From Bacillota bacterium (lineage in GTDB: Bacteria; Bacillota; Clostridia; Christensenellales; CAG-138): 15,566 bases of DNA. A program made the position numbers and the translations under genes. The notes under the pieces were generated by a model. That model saw only the letters and a list, made by a program, of their open reading frames with translations, searched no databases and was not told the origin of the DNA. Location: the NCBI GenBank assembly GCA_023396535.1, contig JAEWWD010000164.1, positions 1 to 15,566 of the forward strand, written 5' to 3'. Position 1 is the stretch's first letter; every line of letters begins with the position of its first letter. Shown piece by piece: positions 1 through 7,446 of the stretch.

Positions 1-299
1 GGTTAAATCTGTATCGCCGCCTTGCGGGCGGCGACGGAAACTTATTTTATTTAAAAGTGGGGGCTTCGCCCCCACGTCCCCCGAGGTACGGTCTGGACGC
101 GTAATTAGCCCCGAGACGCGGATTAAAATATTCCCCCAAAGCGACAAAGTCGCTTTGGGGCGGGTTCCAAGGGCCGTTACGGCCCTTGGTGGGGGTTCGG
201 GGGTAAAGCCCCCGAACGTACCCGCGGTTTTTAACCTGCGATTCGCATCAAGCGCGTTTGAACACTTGCTCATTGCGAATTCTTTTATGACTGCGCTGT
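1..299. repeat. Gene-free region with a cluster of five palindromes
   Basis: No gene is visible here. There are five hairpin-forming inverted repeats in about 200 bases. Arms are 15-21/27-33 (CGCCGCC), 57-64/68-75 (GTGGGGGC, loop TTC), 134-145/149-160 (CCCCAAAGCGAC, loop AAA), 167-177/179-189 (CCAAGGGCCGT around one central base) and 195-203/209-217 (GTTCGGGGG). The arms are perfect over 7 to 12 bases and share runs of G or C. One works as a terminator for the leftward operon, but one terminator does not need five palindromes, so the cluster resembles a composite extragenic repeat of the REP/BOX kind. That is inference; copies elsewhere in the genome are needed to prove it. Bases 220-299 show nothing recognisable. 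Confidence 0.6.
53..75 (-). terminator. Intrinsic terminator for the leftward exporter operon
   Basis: On the minus strand an 8-bp perfect stem GTGGGGGC/GCCCCCAC with a three-base loop is followed at once by TTTTAAAT. It lies about 225 bases past the stop of the HlyD-type gene, beyond four-base to twelve-base palindromic stems that lack such a T-run. Stem and tract fit a rho-independent terminator. Confidence 0.55.
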
Positions 300-2099
300 T
301 TACTGAACGACGCTTTTCACGGCAACCGTATCCCCTTCTTTAATGCCGTCCGTCTCCGGGCTGCGGATGACGATATCGCCCTCTGCCAGACCGTCCAGTA
401 CAGCAACCATATCCTCGCTTTCCATGCCCAGCGTGACAGGCGCGAGAACCGCCTTTTTCTCTTTTACCACATATACGGCGTCGCCAGCATCGGTTTGTAT
501 GACAGCGCTTTGCGGCACGGCGAGCGCGGTCTGGCTTGCGGTGGTAAACGCGATGCGCACCTGATATCCGTCGCCCGGATGATCCGCGCCGTCAAACGCG
601 GGCATAAGGATGGTTTTCACGCGCTGTTCGTTTAACCCAATGGCCGAAATGGAGTTGACGGCAAGCGAGGAAATAGTCTGTACGTCGCCCGTATACGCAA
701 TGTCGCCGTTGCGCCGCTCCCATACGATGCGCGCGGGCGTCTCTTTGGAGACGCTGTTCGCGTCGTCGGTGAGCAACATGCATTCCACGCGCAGGGAGGA
801 AGGGTCGACCACCTCCGTGATGGTCGTTCCGGCCTGCAAATACTGTCCCTGCGTAATATCCAGCGCGCCGACGATACCGTCATTGGGCGCGGTTACGGTT
901 GCAAGCGCGATCTTTCGGTCGAGATCCTCGAGACTCGCGTCTATCTTTTCGATCTGGGCCTCATAATAGCTTGCGGTGCTCGAGTCGTTCTGCATGGATT
1001 GCTCCAACAGATCGATTTGCTCGCCCAGCGCGTTCTTCACCTTTTTCTCGCTGGATACGGCCCCCGCCGCCTGCTCCTGCTGCGCCATCAGCGATAAAAT
1101 CTGTGTTTGCGTATTCAGGATATACAGGTTGTATTGTTCTTTCAGGGCGCTGTGTTCGTTTTCCAGCGCGAGAAGCTGCGTTTCGCGCGTTTCCACGGCC
1201 TGCGGCGTAGCGTCGCGCGCGTCGTCAAGATCTTCCTCCAGGCGGGCTACCTGCTCATCCGCAATGCGCAGCATTTCGGCATAAGAACCGTCGGTAGCGT
1301 CAAGGCTGTCGATGAGTGCCTGCAGCCGGTCCGCTTCCTCCGTATCCCCCGCTGTAACAGCGTCCGCCTTTTTGCTTTCCAGTTCGCTTATCTGCTGCTC
1401 CCGCTGCGCTTCGGCCTGCGCCTGCTGCAGCGCAATGGTTTCCCTTTGAATCTGCGCGGCTTCCAACTGCGACTCCAGCGCCTGGACTTCCGCGGACGTA
1501 AGGCCGGACGCTTCTTTGAGCCGGCTGTTCACATAGCTGTACTGCGCGTCGGTGGTGTCCAGCATATTTTCATAGAGCCAGGCGACGCTGTTTTTCGCCC
1601 CGGGGTCCAGGGACCAGTCCAGCAGCTCGATTTGTTCGCCCAGCGCCCGGCTTGTGTCCGCGGTGCCATAGGCTGCGCGCTGCGCTTCTATTCCCGCGAT
1701 TTGCTGCTTGACCTGGTCGCGCGTTTGCTCCCAGCCTGCCATTACCGTGGCACGATCGGCGCTAAGACGCTTTCGCTCCGCTTGCAGGTCGCCGGTATCC
1801 AGCACCAGAAGGACGTCTCCGCTTTTTACTGTCTGTCCCTCGCGTACACGAACGGAGATCACCTTGCCGGATAAATCCGCGCTGACTACGCTGCGGGTTT
1901 GCGCGCGAACAACGCCATCTTCCCAGAAGCTGTCCTCCAGCAATTGCGGCGTAACCGGCGTTACGGCGACATTTTTTCCGGATGTGAGCGTCATTGCCGC
2001 CCCCGCGACTGCCAGCGCCGTGACGGCGAGGCTTACGTACCGGAGTTTTTTGTTGCTCCACAGCGCAGAGACCATTTTGGGAACCGAGAGCTTTTTCAT
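300..2099 (-). CDS. HlyD-family adaptor (membrane fusion) protein of an ABC exporter
   Basis: A 599-residue periplasmic-adaptor-type protein, probably linking the FtsX-type permease encoded just upstream to the outside. Residues 20-38 form one N-terminal membrane anchor. A first lipoyl half-domain lies near 70-103 (VREGQTVKSGDVLLVLDTGD), a long charged, Gln/Glu/Ala-rich coiled-coil section runs from about 105 to 395, the second lipoyl half starts at about 400 (VTAPNDGIVGAL), and beta-barrel and membrane-proximal domains follow. The start at 2099 was chosen because GGAGGA sits six bases before it; upstream ATG (2105) and GTG (2117) codons overlap or precede that site. It is the last gene of a four-gene operon, 50 bases after the permease. 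At about 290 residues, the hairpin is far longer than in MacA or AcrA. The motif ALGEQI(E/D)LL occurs at 152-160 and again at 357-365. Family call is firm; substrate unknown. Confidence 0.9.
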   Translation of the reverse strand: MKKLSVPKMVSALWSNKKLRYVSLAVTALAVAGAAMTLTSGKNVAVTPVTPQLLEDSFWEDGVVRAQTRSVVSADLSGKVISVRVREGQTVKSGDVLLVLDTGDLQAERKRLSADRATVMAGWEQTRDQVKQQIAGIEAQRAAYGTADTSRALGEQIELLDWSLDPGAKNSVAWLYENMLDTTDAQYSYVNSRLKEASGLTSAEVQALESQLEAAQIQRETIALQQAQAEAQREQQISELESKKADAVTAGDTEEADRLQALIDSLDATDGSYAEMLRIADEQVARLEEDLDDARDATPQAVETRETQLLALENEHSALKEQYNLYILNTQTQILSLMAQQEQAAGAVSSEKKVKNALGEQIDLLEQSMQNDSSTASYYEAQIEKIDASLEDLDRKIALATVTAPNDGIVGALDITQGQYLQAGTTITEVVDPSSLRVECMLLTDDANSVSKETPARIVWERRNGDIAYTGDVQTISSLAVNSISAIGLNEQRVKTILMPAFDGADHPGDGYQVRIAFTTASQTALAVPQSAVIQTDAGDAVYVVKEKKAVLAPVTLGMESEDMVAVLDGLAEGDIVIRSPETDGIKEGDTVAVKSVVQ

Positions 2100-2149
2100 A
2101 TCCATTCCTCCATACACCCTTGTGGAAGATTCCTTGCTTTTACCGAAAG

Positions 2150-4522
2150 TTAGTCCCTGTCTTTAAGCACATCCGACATGGATGTGCGGCGCACCTTGCG
2201 CGCGGTGATCAGAACCGCGGCCAGCCATGCCGCAAGCAGGCAAACGATACAGGTGAGGTGCGAGCTCAACGGCACGACGGAAGGCATCGCATACATATCC
2301 GAAGCGACGGAGTCCGACAGCGCCTGCATGGTAGCCCCGGCAAGCGGTATGCCGAACAGTATTCCGCCCATGCACAGCAGCAATTGCTCCAGCGCCACAA
2401 CACGGACCGTTTCACTCAGCGAGAACCCAAGCACGCGCATGGAGGCCAGCTCGCGCGTGCGCTCGGAGAGTATGACCACGCTTGCGTTGTAGACGATGGC
2501 AAACCCTGCGAATACCGCCATTACCGCCATAGCGTACAGCGAGCTCATGGAGGTCTGCATCAGCTCGTTCATGTTTTGCTGTATCTGTGCGATGCTCATA
2601 ACCGATGTAACATTGTTCGCGCTGTTCAGCCGTTCTATCAATGTGTCGGCTGCGGATGAGTCGCCCGGCGACATTTTGATCATCGCGCTTGTCGCATACT
2701 GCGGCATGTGGAGCAACGAGGCAAGATATGCGCGGTCGATTACCACATAATTGCTCGTATATTGCTCGCACAACGCGGAAACAGGAACATACACCTCTTT
2801 GTCGGGGTAGGGGATATCGAGAAGTATCCGGTCTCCCGGCTCAACCCCCAGATTCTCCGCCATCCGGTAGGTAATCGCAACGCCTCCTTCCGGAACGGAA
2901 ACAGGCATGTTCCTGTCGTCGAACAGGCGGTACAGCGTCCCTCCCCGGGGGAGCGCAAGCAATGTCGCATCCTTTTCCAGCGCGCCTTTGCGTAATGTCA
3001 GCGGCGTTTCCAGCACGGCTTCCACACTTGCAACGCCCTGCATATGCGAAAGCGCGGATTCGAGCGAGCGCGCGTCTGCCATTTGAGCCAGCCCGGCTTT
3101 GAGATCATAACGCTGGACCTCAGTAAAATTATCCGTCATCATAAGATCCACCATGGGGCTGAACGCGAACACCGCGGCGATGAGCGCATAGCATATGGTA
3201 AGCCCGATCCAGGTCAGAACCGAGCGCAGGCGTGAGCGGAAGAGGTTCCGTAGCGAGAGCTGGGTGGTGGTGCTGAGTATCCGCCAGAATCCCTGCAGCC
3301 GCTCCAAAAGTATGGGTTTGCCGCTGGGCGGCGCGGGCGGGTGCATGGCCTCGGCGGCCGTCAGCTTGAGCACGTCGCGCGCGCCATATACGCTCGCGCC
3401 CGCGCCGAACAGGAGCGCCATGAATGATAGTTTCAATACGTTTGTGAAGGAAAATGAGCCGGATATGCCCGGCATATAAAAATATGCGGAATACAGCGTC
3501 GCCATATAGCCCGATACCATCGCGCCCAAAGCGCCGCCAATGACGGAGGCCAGCAGCCCAATCACTACGCCGTAAATCGCATAGTGCCCCAGCACCTCGC
3601 GGCTGGAATATCCATACGCTTTCATCAGACCGATCTGCGCATGCTGCTGATCCACCAATCGTTTGATGACAACGCTCATAATCAGCGCGCCTACCATCAG
3701 AAACAGAAAGGGGACGACGCCGACCATGCTGCGCATGCCTTCAATTTCCTGATCCAGCATGCTGTGGCTGGCCTGGTCGGCGCGTGGCATGAGCCGTATC
3801 AACCCGCTAGGGGCGAGCGCCGTTTTGAGCGCCTTTTCAACGTCTTCATATACTACGCCGCTCTCAAAAGCAAACGATACATCGCTTGCTTCGCCCTGGC
3901 GGCCCATCAGGGTTTCTAAAACATCCAGCGGTACATAGGCCACGCCATAGTTTTTATCATCCGGCATGATGCTGCCTTCAGGCATAAGATAGATATATTC
4001 CGGGGTTTGTACGCTGCCGCATACAGTAAAGCTCACCCGGCGGCCGAGCAGCGCAAGCTCGATCGTATCTCCCTCTGTCAGTTGATTGGCTTTGTAGAAC
4101 GCCTCGTTCAGGCATATGGTATAGCTGCCTGCCGCCGGCGCTTCCCCTTTTGTGATGAGGATATCGTTCAGACGGTCCGTTTCCGCAGGGTCGTAGGAAA
4201 TCAGCTTCAGCGTCGCGTTCTCGTCCTGGCTGTCCGTCACAAGGCGGGCGTTCATCGTCAGGCGGCCGGATACCTTTTTTACTCCCTCTATGGTTTCCAG
4301 CCTCTTCAGGCGGGAAACAGGTATGGAATTCACCTGCGCGAACGCATCGGCAAACCGGTACTGCCGGTAAAAATCAAATTGCACCACCGGGATATTACTG
4401 ATTACCTGCGACATCGAGGAATAAAAGACCACGCCGATGGCCATCACCATCGCGCAGGCAAGGTAAGCGCCTAAATGGCCGCGCAGATCGCGCAGCGCCT
4501 TGCGTAGCAACGTGGCTGTCAT
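2150..4522 (-). CDS. FtsX/MacB-family ABC transporter permease, two FtsX blocks
   Basis: A 790-residue membrane protein, the permease partner of the ATPase upstream. A first membrane helix lies at about 15-38, then a large extracytoplasmic domain to about 260. A first FtsX block has helices near 268-290, 310-335 and 360-380 and includes the coupling-type stretch KRLVDQQHAQIGLMKAYGYS. A second half starts with a helix near 436-458, a second outer domain to about 650, and a second FtsX block (helices near 656-680, 708-728 and 755-775) containing SERTRELASMRVLGFS. This is the layout of the large Bacillota FtsX-like permeases rather than the shorter single-block MacB. Its ATG follows the stop of the ATPase gene with no base between (TAAATG), so the two are surely translated together. 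Such permeases often act as mechanotransmitters for drugs, peptides or lipids; the cargo here cannot be read from sequence. Confidence 0.93.
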   Translation of the reverse strand: MTATLLRKALRDLRGHLGAYLACAMVMAIGVVFYSSMSQVISNIPVVQFDFYRQYRFADAFAQVNSIPVSRLKRLETIEGVKKVSGRLTMNARLVTDSQDENATLKLISYDPAETDRLNDILITKGEAPAAGSYTICLNEAFYKANQLTEGDTIELALLGRRVSFTVCGSVQTPEYIYLMPEGSIMPDDKNYGVAYVPLDVLETLMGRQGEASDVSFAFESGVVYEDVEKALKTALAPSGLIRLMPRADQASHSMLDQEIEGMRSMVGVVPFLFLMVGALIMSVVIKRLVDQQHAQIGLMKAYGYSSREVLGHYAIYGVVIGLLASVIGGALGAMVSGYMATLYSAYFYMPGISGSFSFTNVLKLSFMALLFGAGASVYGARDVLKLTAAEAMHPPAPPSGKPILLERLQGFWRILSTTTQLSLRNLFRSRLRSVLTWIGLTICYALIAAVFAFSPMVDLMMTDNFTEVQRYDLKAGLAQMADARSLESALSHMQGVASVEAVLETPLTLRKGALEKDATLLALPRGGTLYRLFDDRNMPVSVPEGGVAITYRMAENLGVEPGDRILLDIPYPDKEVYVPVSALCEQYTSNYVVIDRAYLASLLHMPQYATSAMIKMSPGDSSAADTLIERLNSANNVTSVMSIAQIQQNMNELMQTSMSSLYAMAVMAVFAGFAIVYNASVVILSERTRELASMRVLGFSLSETVRVVALEQLLLCMGGILFGIPLAGATMQALSDSVASDMYAMPSVVPLSSHLTCIVCLLAAWLAAVLITARKVRRTSMSDVLKDRD

Positions 4523-5227
4523 TTACCAGGCGACCTCCTCTGGATCGACGGGGTGCGCATTAACCTGTATTTGCGCTATTTTTCCATCACGTATGGTGAA
4601 AACCCTGTCCGCCATCTTCGCGATGCCTGCGTTGTGCGTAATGATCGATACGGATTTTTGATAAGCCTTGTTAAAATGCCGCAATACTTTTAGAACTTGA
4701 ATGCCTGTCGTCACGTCCAATGCGCCCGTCGGTTCGTCGCACAGCAGCATTCTCGGGTTTTTCGCTACCGCCCTTGCAATGGCGACGCGTTGCTGCTGGC
4801 CTCCGGAAAGCTGTGAAGGGAAGTGGGACGCGCGGTCCGTCATACCGACGTCTTCCAGTACGGCGTCCACATCCAGCGGACTTAACGAAATATCAGTGGC
4901 AAGCCTGATGTTTTCGCGCGCCGTGAGATTGGGCATCAGGTTGTAAAACTGAAACACAAACCCAACGGCATGGCGCCGGTAACGCGTCAGCACCCGCTCG
5001 CCCGCTCCAGCGAGGTCCATGCCGTCATAAAGCAGTTCGCCGCTGGTGGCTGCGTCGATACCGCCGAGTATGTTAAGAAGCGTCGATTTTCCCGAACCGC
5101 TGGGGCCGAGTATCACGACCAGTTCCCCTTCGTAAAGCGTGATATCGACTCCGCGCAGCGCCTCCACCTGTACCTCGCCGGTTTGGTAAACCTTGCGTAT
5201 TCCAGTGCCCCGGATCAATTCCTGCAT
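4523..5227 (-). CDS. ABC transporter ATP-binding protein (MacB/LolD class)
   Basis: A 234-residue cytoplasmic ATPase that powers the adjacent FtsX-type permease. All motifs are intact: Walker A GPSGSGKST at 41-49, Q-loop Gln93, signature LSGGQ at 140-144, Walker B ending in Asp164-Glu165, D-loop ALD at 169-171 and switch His198. The sequence FQFYNLMPNLTA after the Q-loop is typical of the MacB/LolD/FtsE group. The reading frame stays open upstream to 5380, but that extension overlaps the TetR gene and lacks family similarity. The ATG at 5227 has GGAAGG a few bases ahead and matches where the family begins. It lies 20 bases after the regulator gene and abuts the permease gene, so it is the second gene of the operon. 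Confidence 0.95.
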   Translation of the reverse strand: MQELIRGTGIRKVYQTGEVQVEALRGVDITLYEGELVVILGPSGSGKSTLLNILGGIDAATSGELLYDGMDLAGAGERVLTRYRRHAVGFVFQFYNLMPNLTARENIRLATDISLSPLDVDAVLEDVGMTDRASHFPSQLSGGQQQRVAIARAVAKNPRMLLCDEPTGALDVTTGIQVLKVLRHFNKAYQKSVSIITHNAGIAKMADRVFTIRDGKIAQIQVNAHPVDPEEVAW

Positions 5228-5247
5228 AATGAATCCTTCCCAGGCCG

Positions 5248-5961
5248 CTATTTCAGACCGTCGCCCTGAATGGTTGTTAATCCATAATATCCGAGTGTTT
5301 CTGCATGGAAAAGGGAATGAAGGCCCTGTTTGAGCGCTTGTTTTGTCATGCCGTAATGCGCTGCCCAGGCGTCCGAGCATACGGCGTAATAGGCGAGAGG
5401 CAATATGCCGCCAAAGAATTTCATAACGACCAGTTCAAGGTTAAGCTGCGGTAATCCAAGGCCGCTGAGCCGCTGCTGATATTCGCTGGCGCTCGACGCG
5501 ATCATATCCGACAGGCGGAACAACAACTGCTGGTTTTCGCCGTCCTTGACCGATTCGGCGAACATAATACGCATAATATCCCGGTTTTCAGTAAAAAGGC
5601 CAATAATGTGATCCAGCCATCTATCCATAAAGCTAAGCATATGCTGAATACCCGATGCGCCGTTGATACGTATAGTATCCGCGGATGCGGAGATGGACTG
5701 CGCCAAAAGCGCCGTCGTATCGTCGTTTTCCAGTATCGATACCGCCGTTTCCATGAAGTGCTGAAGAAATTCCTCGATCAGGCAATCCAGTATGGTTTGC
5801 TTGCTGGGAAAATAATAATAGATCGTCGCCTTGTTGATGTCTGCCGCGCGGGCAATGGCGTCTACCCCCGTACCGCTGAAACCATTTGCCGCAAACAGGC
5901 GTTCCGCCGCGCGCATTATGCGCCCCCTGCTTTGATTTTGCGACTTATCTCTGGAAATCAT
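5248..5961 (-). CDS. TetR/AcrR-family transcriptional regulator of the ABC exporter operon
   Basis: A 237-residue DNA-binding regulator. The N-terminal TetR domain spans roughly residues 10-60, with the helix-turn-helix near 33-52 (DAIARAADINKATIYYYF) followed by PSKQTIL. The remaining 170 or so residues form the variable ligand-binding and dimer domain, too divergent to name an effector. It is the first gene of the leftward operon, 20 bases before the ATPase gene, so it most likely represses itself and the exporter until a ligand binds; this is inference from the usual TetR logic. Its promoter is at 5999-6027. The ribosome site before ATG 5961 is modest (AAGGCAAGAG), weaker than those of the other genes, which would suit a low-level repressor. 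Confidence 0.92.
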   Translation of the reverse strand: MISRDKSQNQSRGRIMRAAERLFAANGFSGTGVDAIARAADINKATIYYYFPSKQTILDCLIEEFLQHFMETAVSILENDDTTALLAQSISASADTIRINGASGIQHMLSFMDRWLDHIIGLFTENRDIMRIMFAESVKDGENQQLLFRLSDMIASSASEYQQRLSGLGLPQLNLELVVMKFFGGILPLAYYAVCSDAWAAHYGMTKQALKQGLHSLFHAETLGYYGLTTIQGDGLK

Positions 5962-5998
5962 ATTTGATCTCTTGCCTTTCTACCGAACGGTTGGGTGA

Positions 5999-6027
5999 AT
6001 TATATCAGGCGTTATATATATAGTCAA
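5999..6027 (-). promoter_or_regulatory. Promoter of the TetR-ABC exporter operon
   Basis: On the minus strand, TTGACT (6027-6022) and TATAAT (6004-5999) are exactly 17 bases apart, close to the ideal vegetative promoter. The spacer holds a perfect alternating TATATATATA (6013-6022), a self-complementary stretch overlapping the -35 box. ACCG-AA-CGGT lies just downstream at 5982-5991. Either could be part of the repressor site; neither is proven. Confidence 0.75.
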
Positions 6028-6050
6028 TAGAAAGTGAGCTATACCTGTGA

Positions 6051-6086
6051 AAATAACAACCGGGAAATCCGTAAAATCTCCCGGTT
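6051..6086 (-). terminator. Intrinsic terminator downstream of ku
   Basis: Perfect 8-bp stem AACCGGGA (6058-6065) and TCCCGGTT (6079-6086) with a 13-base loop. Read leftward, the stem is followed by GTTGTTATTTT, so it should end minus-strand transcripts, presumably from ku 256 bases upstream. It also shields the operon promoter at 5999-6027 from read-through. Confidence 0.5.
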
Positions 6087-6341
6087 TGTAGAATCTCCGT
6101 ATTATAAATCCAATGGCAGCAGCGGGCATTTGCCAATTTGCCTTTGTACGATACGGCAAACGCATATCTCTGGCCCGGAGTGAACAGGCTGATGAAGAAG
6201 CGAGGTGATTAACCGCGTGGATGGCGTATATGCCCTCAATGGACCTTACGCCCGACCGGTTTCACATGCGCAATATGGAGCAACGGCTGAAGAGGTTGGC
6301 AATTTGTTCACGCCCGTATACGCCATGCGGCAGAGGCTGGG
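6087..6341. other. Spacer between the exporter promoter and ku, of unclear content
   Basis: No recognised gene lies here. On the plus strand two short open stretches follow one another: 6108-6212, in one frame with no good start codon, and 6205-6345 in the next frame, beginning GTG inside the stop region of the first (GTGATTAA). A 10-bp inverted repeat ATGGCGTATA (6221-6230) and TATACGCCAT (6317-6326) lies within the second. The stretch could be a small coupled gene pair, a decayed gene, or untranslated ku 3' sequence. Confidence 0.35.
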
Positions 6342-6345
6342 TTAA
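6205..6345 (+). CDS. Possible small protein, 46 residues, function unknown
   Basis: I do not recognise this product and list it with low confidence. The frame runs from GTG 6205 to TAA 6343-6345 and gives a mixed, soluble-looking peptide ending YAMRQRLG, with no membrane segment, cysteine or obvious repeat. It is not low-complexity and its amino-acid mix looks protein-like. The preceding open stretch (6108-6212) ends in TAA overlapping this GTG, the arrangement seen in translational coupling, but that stretch has no credible start apart from an internal ATG at 6192. The ribosome site is weak. The stop overlaps that of ku on the opposite strand within TTAA. It may equally be a frameshifted remnant of a gene about 80 codons long, or chance. 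Confidence 0.22.
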   Translation: MINRVDGVYALNGPYARPVSHAQYGATAEEVGNLFTPVYAMRQRLG

Positions 6346-7187
6346 TCCGCTGCAGCTTTCCGCTTGCGCGGTTTCTTTTCCTTTGGCGGCTGCTTTTCCT
6401 CTGTGTGCTGCTTGGTGGCTTCCACGCTTTGGCGCAGCCGTTCCATCAGGTCTATTACGTTGCCCGTTGGCGCTTGTGAGATTTCCGGCTCAACGACTTG
6501 CCTGCCCTCCACCTTGGCACGTATGAGCTTAAGCAGTTCTTCCCGATATTCGTCGTGATACTTTTCAGGCTGGAATTCGGCCGTCAGATTCTCCACGAGC
6601 TGCACCGCCATACGCATCTCCTCGGGGCGGATGGTAACCGTTTGGTCGAGCTGTGCGATACCCAGCTCCGCCGTATCCCGAATTTCATTCGCAAAAAACA
6701 TCATGGCCGCGCACAGCGTATCGCCTATCAGCCGTATCAGACATAGGTGCTCCTTCTCGCGCATGGTGACTTTTGCCATGGCGACCCGGCCGGTTTCGCG
6801 CATGGCGTCCCGTAATATCAGGTAAGGCTTTTCGCCGCCCTTTTCCGGCCAGAGATAATAGGTTTTATCGAAATAGACCGGATCAACCTCCTCAATGCGT
6901 ATAAAATCCACGATATCGATGTATTTGGCGCTTTTGATGGGCAGCGCGTCGAGCTCTTCGTTGGTGACCAGCACAAATTTCCCCGGCTCATATTCGAAAC
7001 CCTTTACGATCTCCTCATATGCCACTTCGCGGTTGCATTTGCTGCAGAACCGCTTCTGGTTGATGGGCGTATTGCACGCCTTGTGCAGTTGCCGGAAACT
7101 GATATTCTCTTTCTGTGTCGCTGCGCCCATTTTTACGGGCACATTGAGCAGGCCGAAACTGATCGCGCCTTTCCATACCGTTTGCAT
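6342..7187 (-). CDS. ku: Ku, DNA end-binding protein of non-homologous end joining
   Basis: A 281-residue bacterial Ku. It forms a ring-shaped homodimer on double-strand DNA ends and recruits the ligase LigD. The N-terminus WKGAISFGLLNVPVK (5-19) is diagnostic. His35, Cys38, Cys48 and Cys51 give a zinc-ribbon-like cluster resembling that seen in other clostridial and bacillar Ku proteins. The core continues through IVDFIRIEEVDPVYFDKTYY and TAEFQPEKYHDEYREELL. The tail from about 255 is rich in Lys, Arg and Pro (EKKPRKRKAAAD), like the basic Ku tails that help DNA binding and ligase contact. AAGGAGG lies seven bases before ATG 7187. No ligase gene adjoins it: the neighbours are the exporter operon and degV. 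The gene reads leftward into a terminator at 6051-6086. Confidence 0.95.
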   Translation of the reverse strand: MQTVWKGAISFGLLNVPVKMGAATQKENISFRQLHKACNTPINQKRFCSKCNREVAYEEIVKGFEYEPGKFVLVTNEELDALPIKSAKYIDIVDFIRIEEVDPVYFDKTYYLWPEKGGEKPYLILRDAMRETGRVAMAKVTMREKEHLCLIRLIGDTLCAAMMFFANEIRDTAELGIAQLDQTVTIRPEEMRMAVQLVENLTAEFQPEKYHDEYREELLKLIRAKVEGRQVVEPEISQAPTGNVIDLMERLRQSVEATKQHTEEKQPPKEKKPRKRKAAAD

Positions 7188-7218
7188 ACCTGTTCCTCCT
7201 TTGCCGTTGCAGGCTTAG

Positions 7219-7235
7219 TTTATCCAGCGGATAAA
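7219..7235. promoter_or_regulatory. Perfect inverted repeat in the ku leader
   Basis: TTTATCC-AGC-GGATAAA is a perfect 7-bp inverted repeat with a three-base spacer, about 15 bases upstream of the ku ribosome site in the 259-base ku-degV intergenic region. Size and place suit a repressor site or a short leader hairpin acting on ku. No convincing -35/-10 pair could be assigned for ku or degV in this region. Confidence 0.3.
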
Positions 7236-7446
7236 AAATATGCGGAATGCGTTTACCCGCCACGTTGATTTTCGGCGGCGATCAGCTATGGAATATGCGT
7301 TTTGAGTAATTTTCACATATTGCTTTTAACCCGATCTGGATTTTGCTTCCTATTCGGCTTAGAATAGAGTAAGTGAATGTCATTGAGGCATTCTTCCGTC
7401 CCCTGTGAAGGAGAACCATCGGTGTTAAAGGAGAAAGAAACGAACA

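Noticed and set aside
155..343. Plus-strand 62-codon frame near the left end
   Set aside because: Translation runs through three palindromes and into the antisense of the adaptor gene.
1107..1874. Long plus-strand frame (255 codons) opposite the adaptor coiled coil
   Set aside because: Antisense shadow of a repetitive, biased coding region; no ribosome site and no recognisable domain.
5228..5380. N-terminal extension of the ABC ATPase, giving 285 residues
   Set aside because: It overlaps the regulator gene end, lacks ATPase-family sequence, and a ribosome site points to ATG 5227.
5980..6165. Minus-strand 61-codon frame between the regulator and ku
   Set aside because: It covers a terminator hairpin and the -35/-10 promoter of the exporter operon, so it is very unlikely to be coding.
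7188..7446. A forespore (SigG-type) promoter for ku, as known in Bacillus
   Set aside because: No convincing -35/-10 pair of that type was found by eye on the minus strand.
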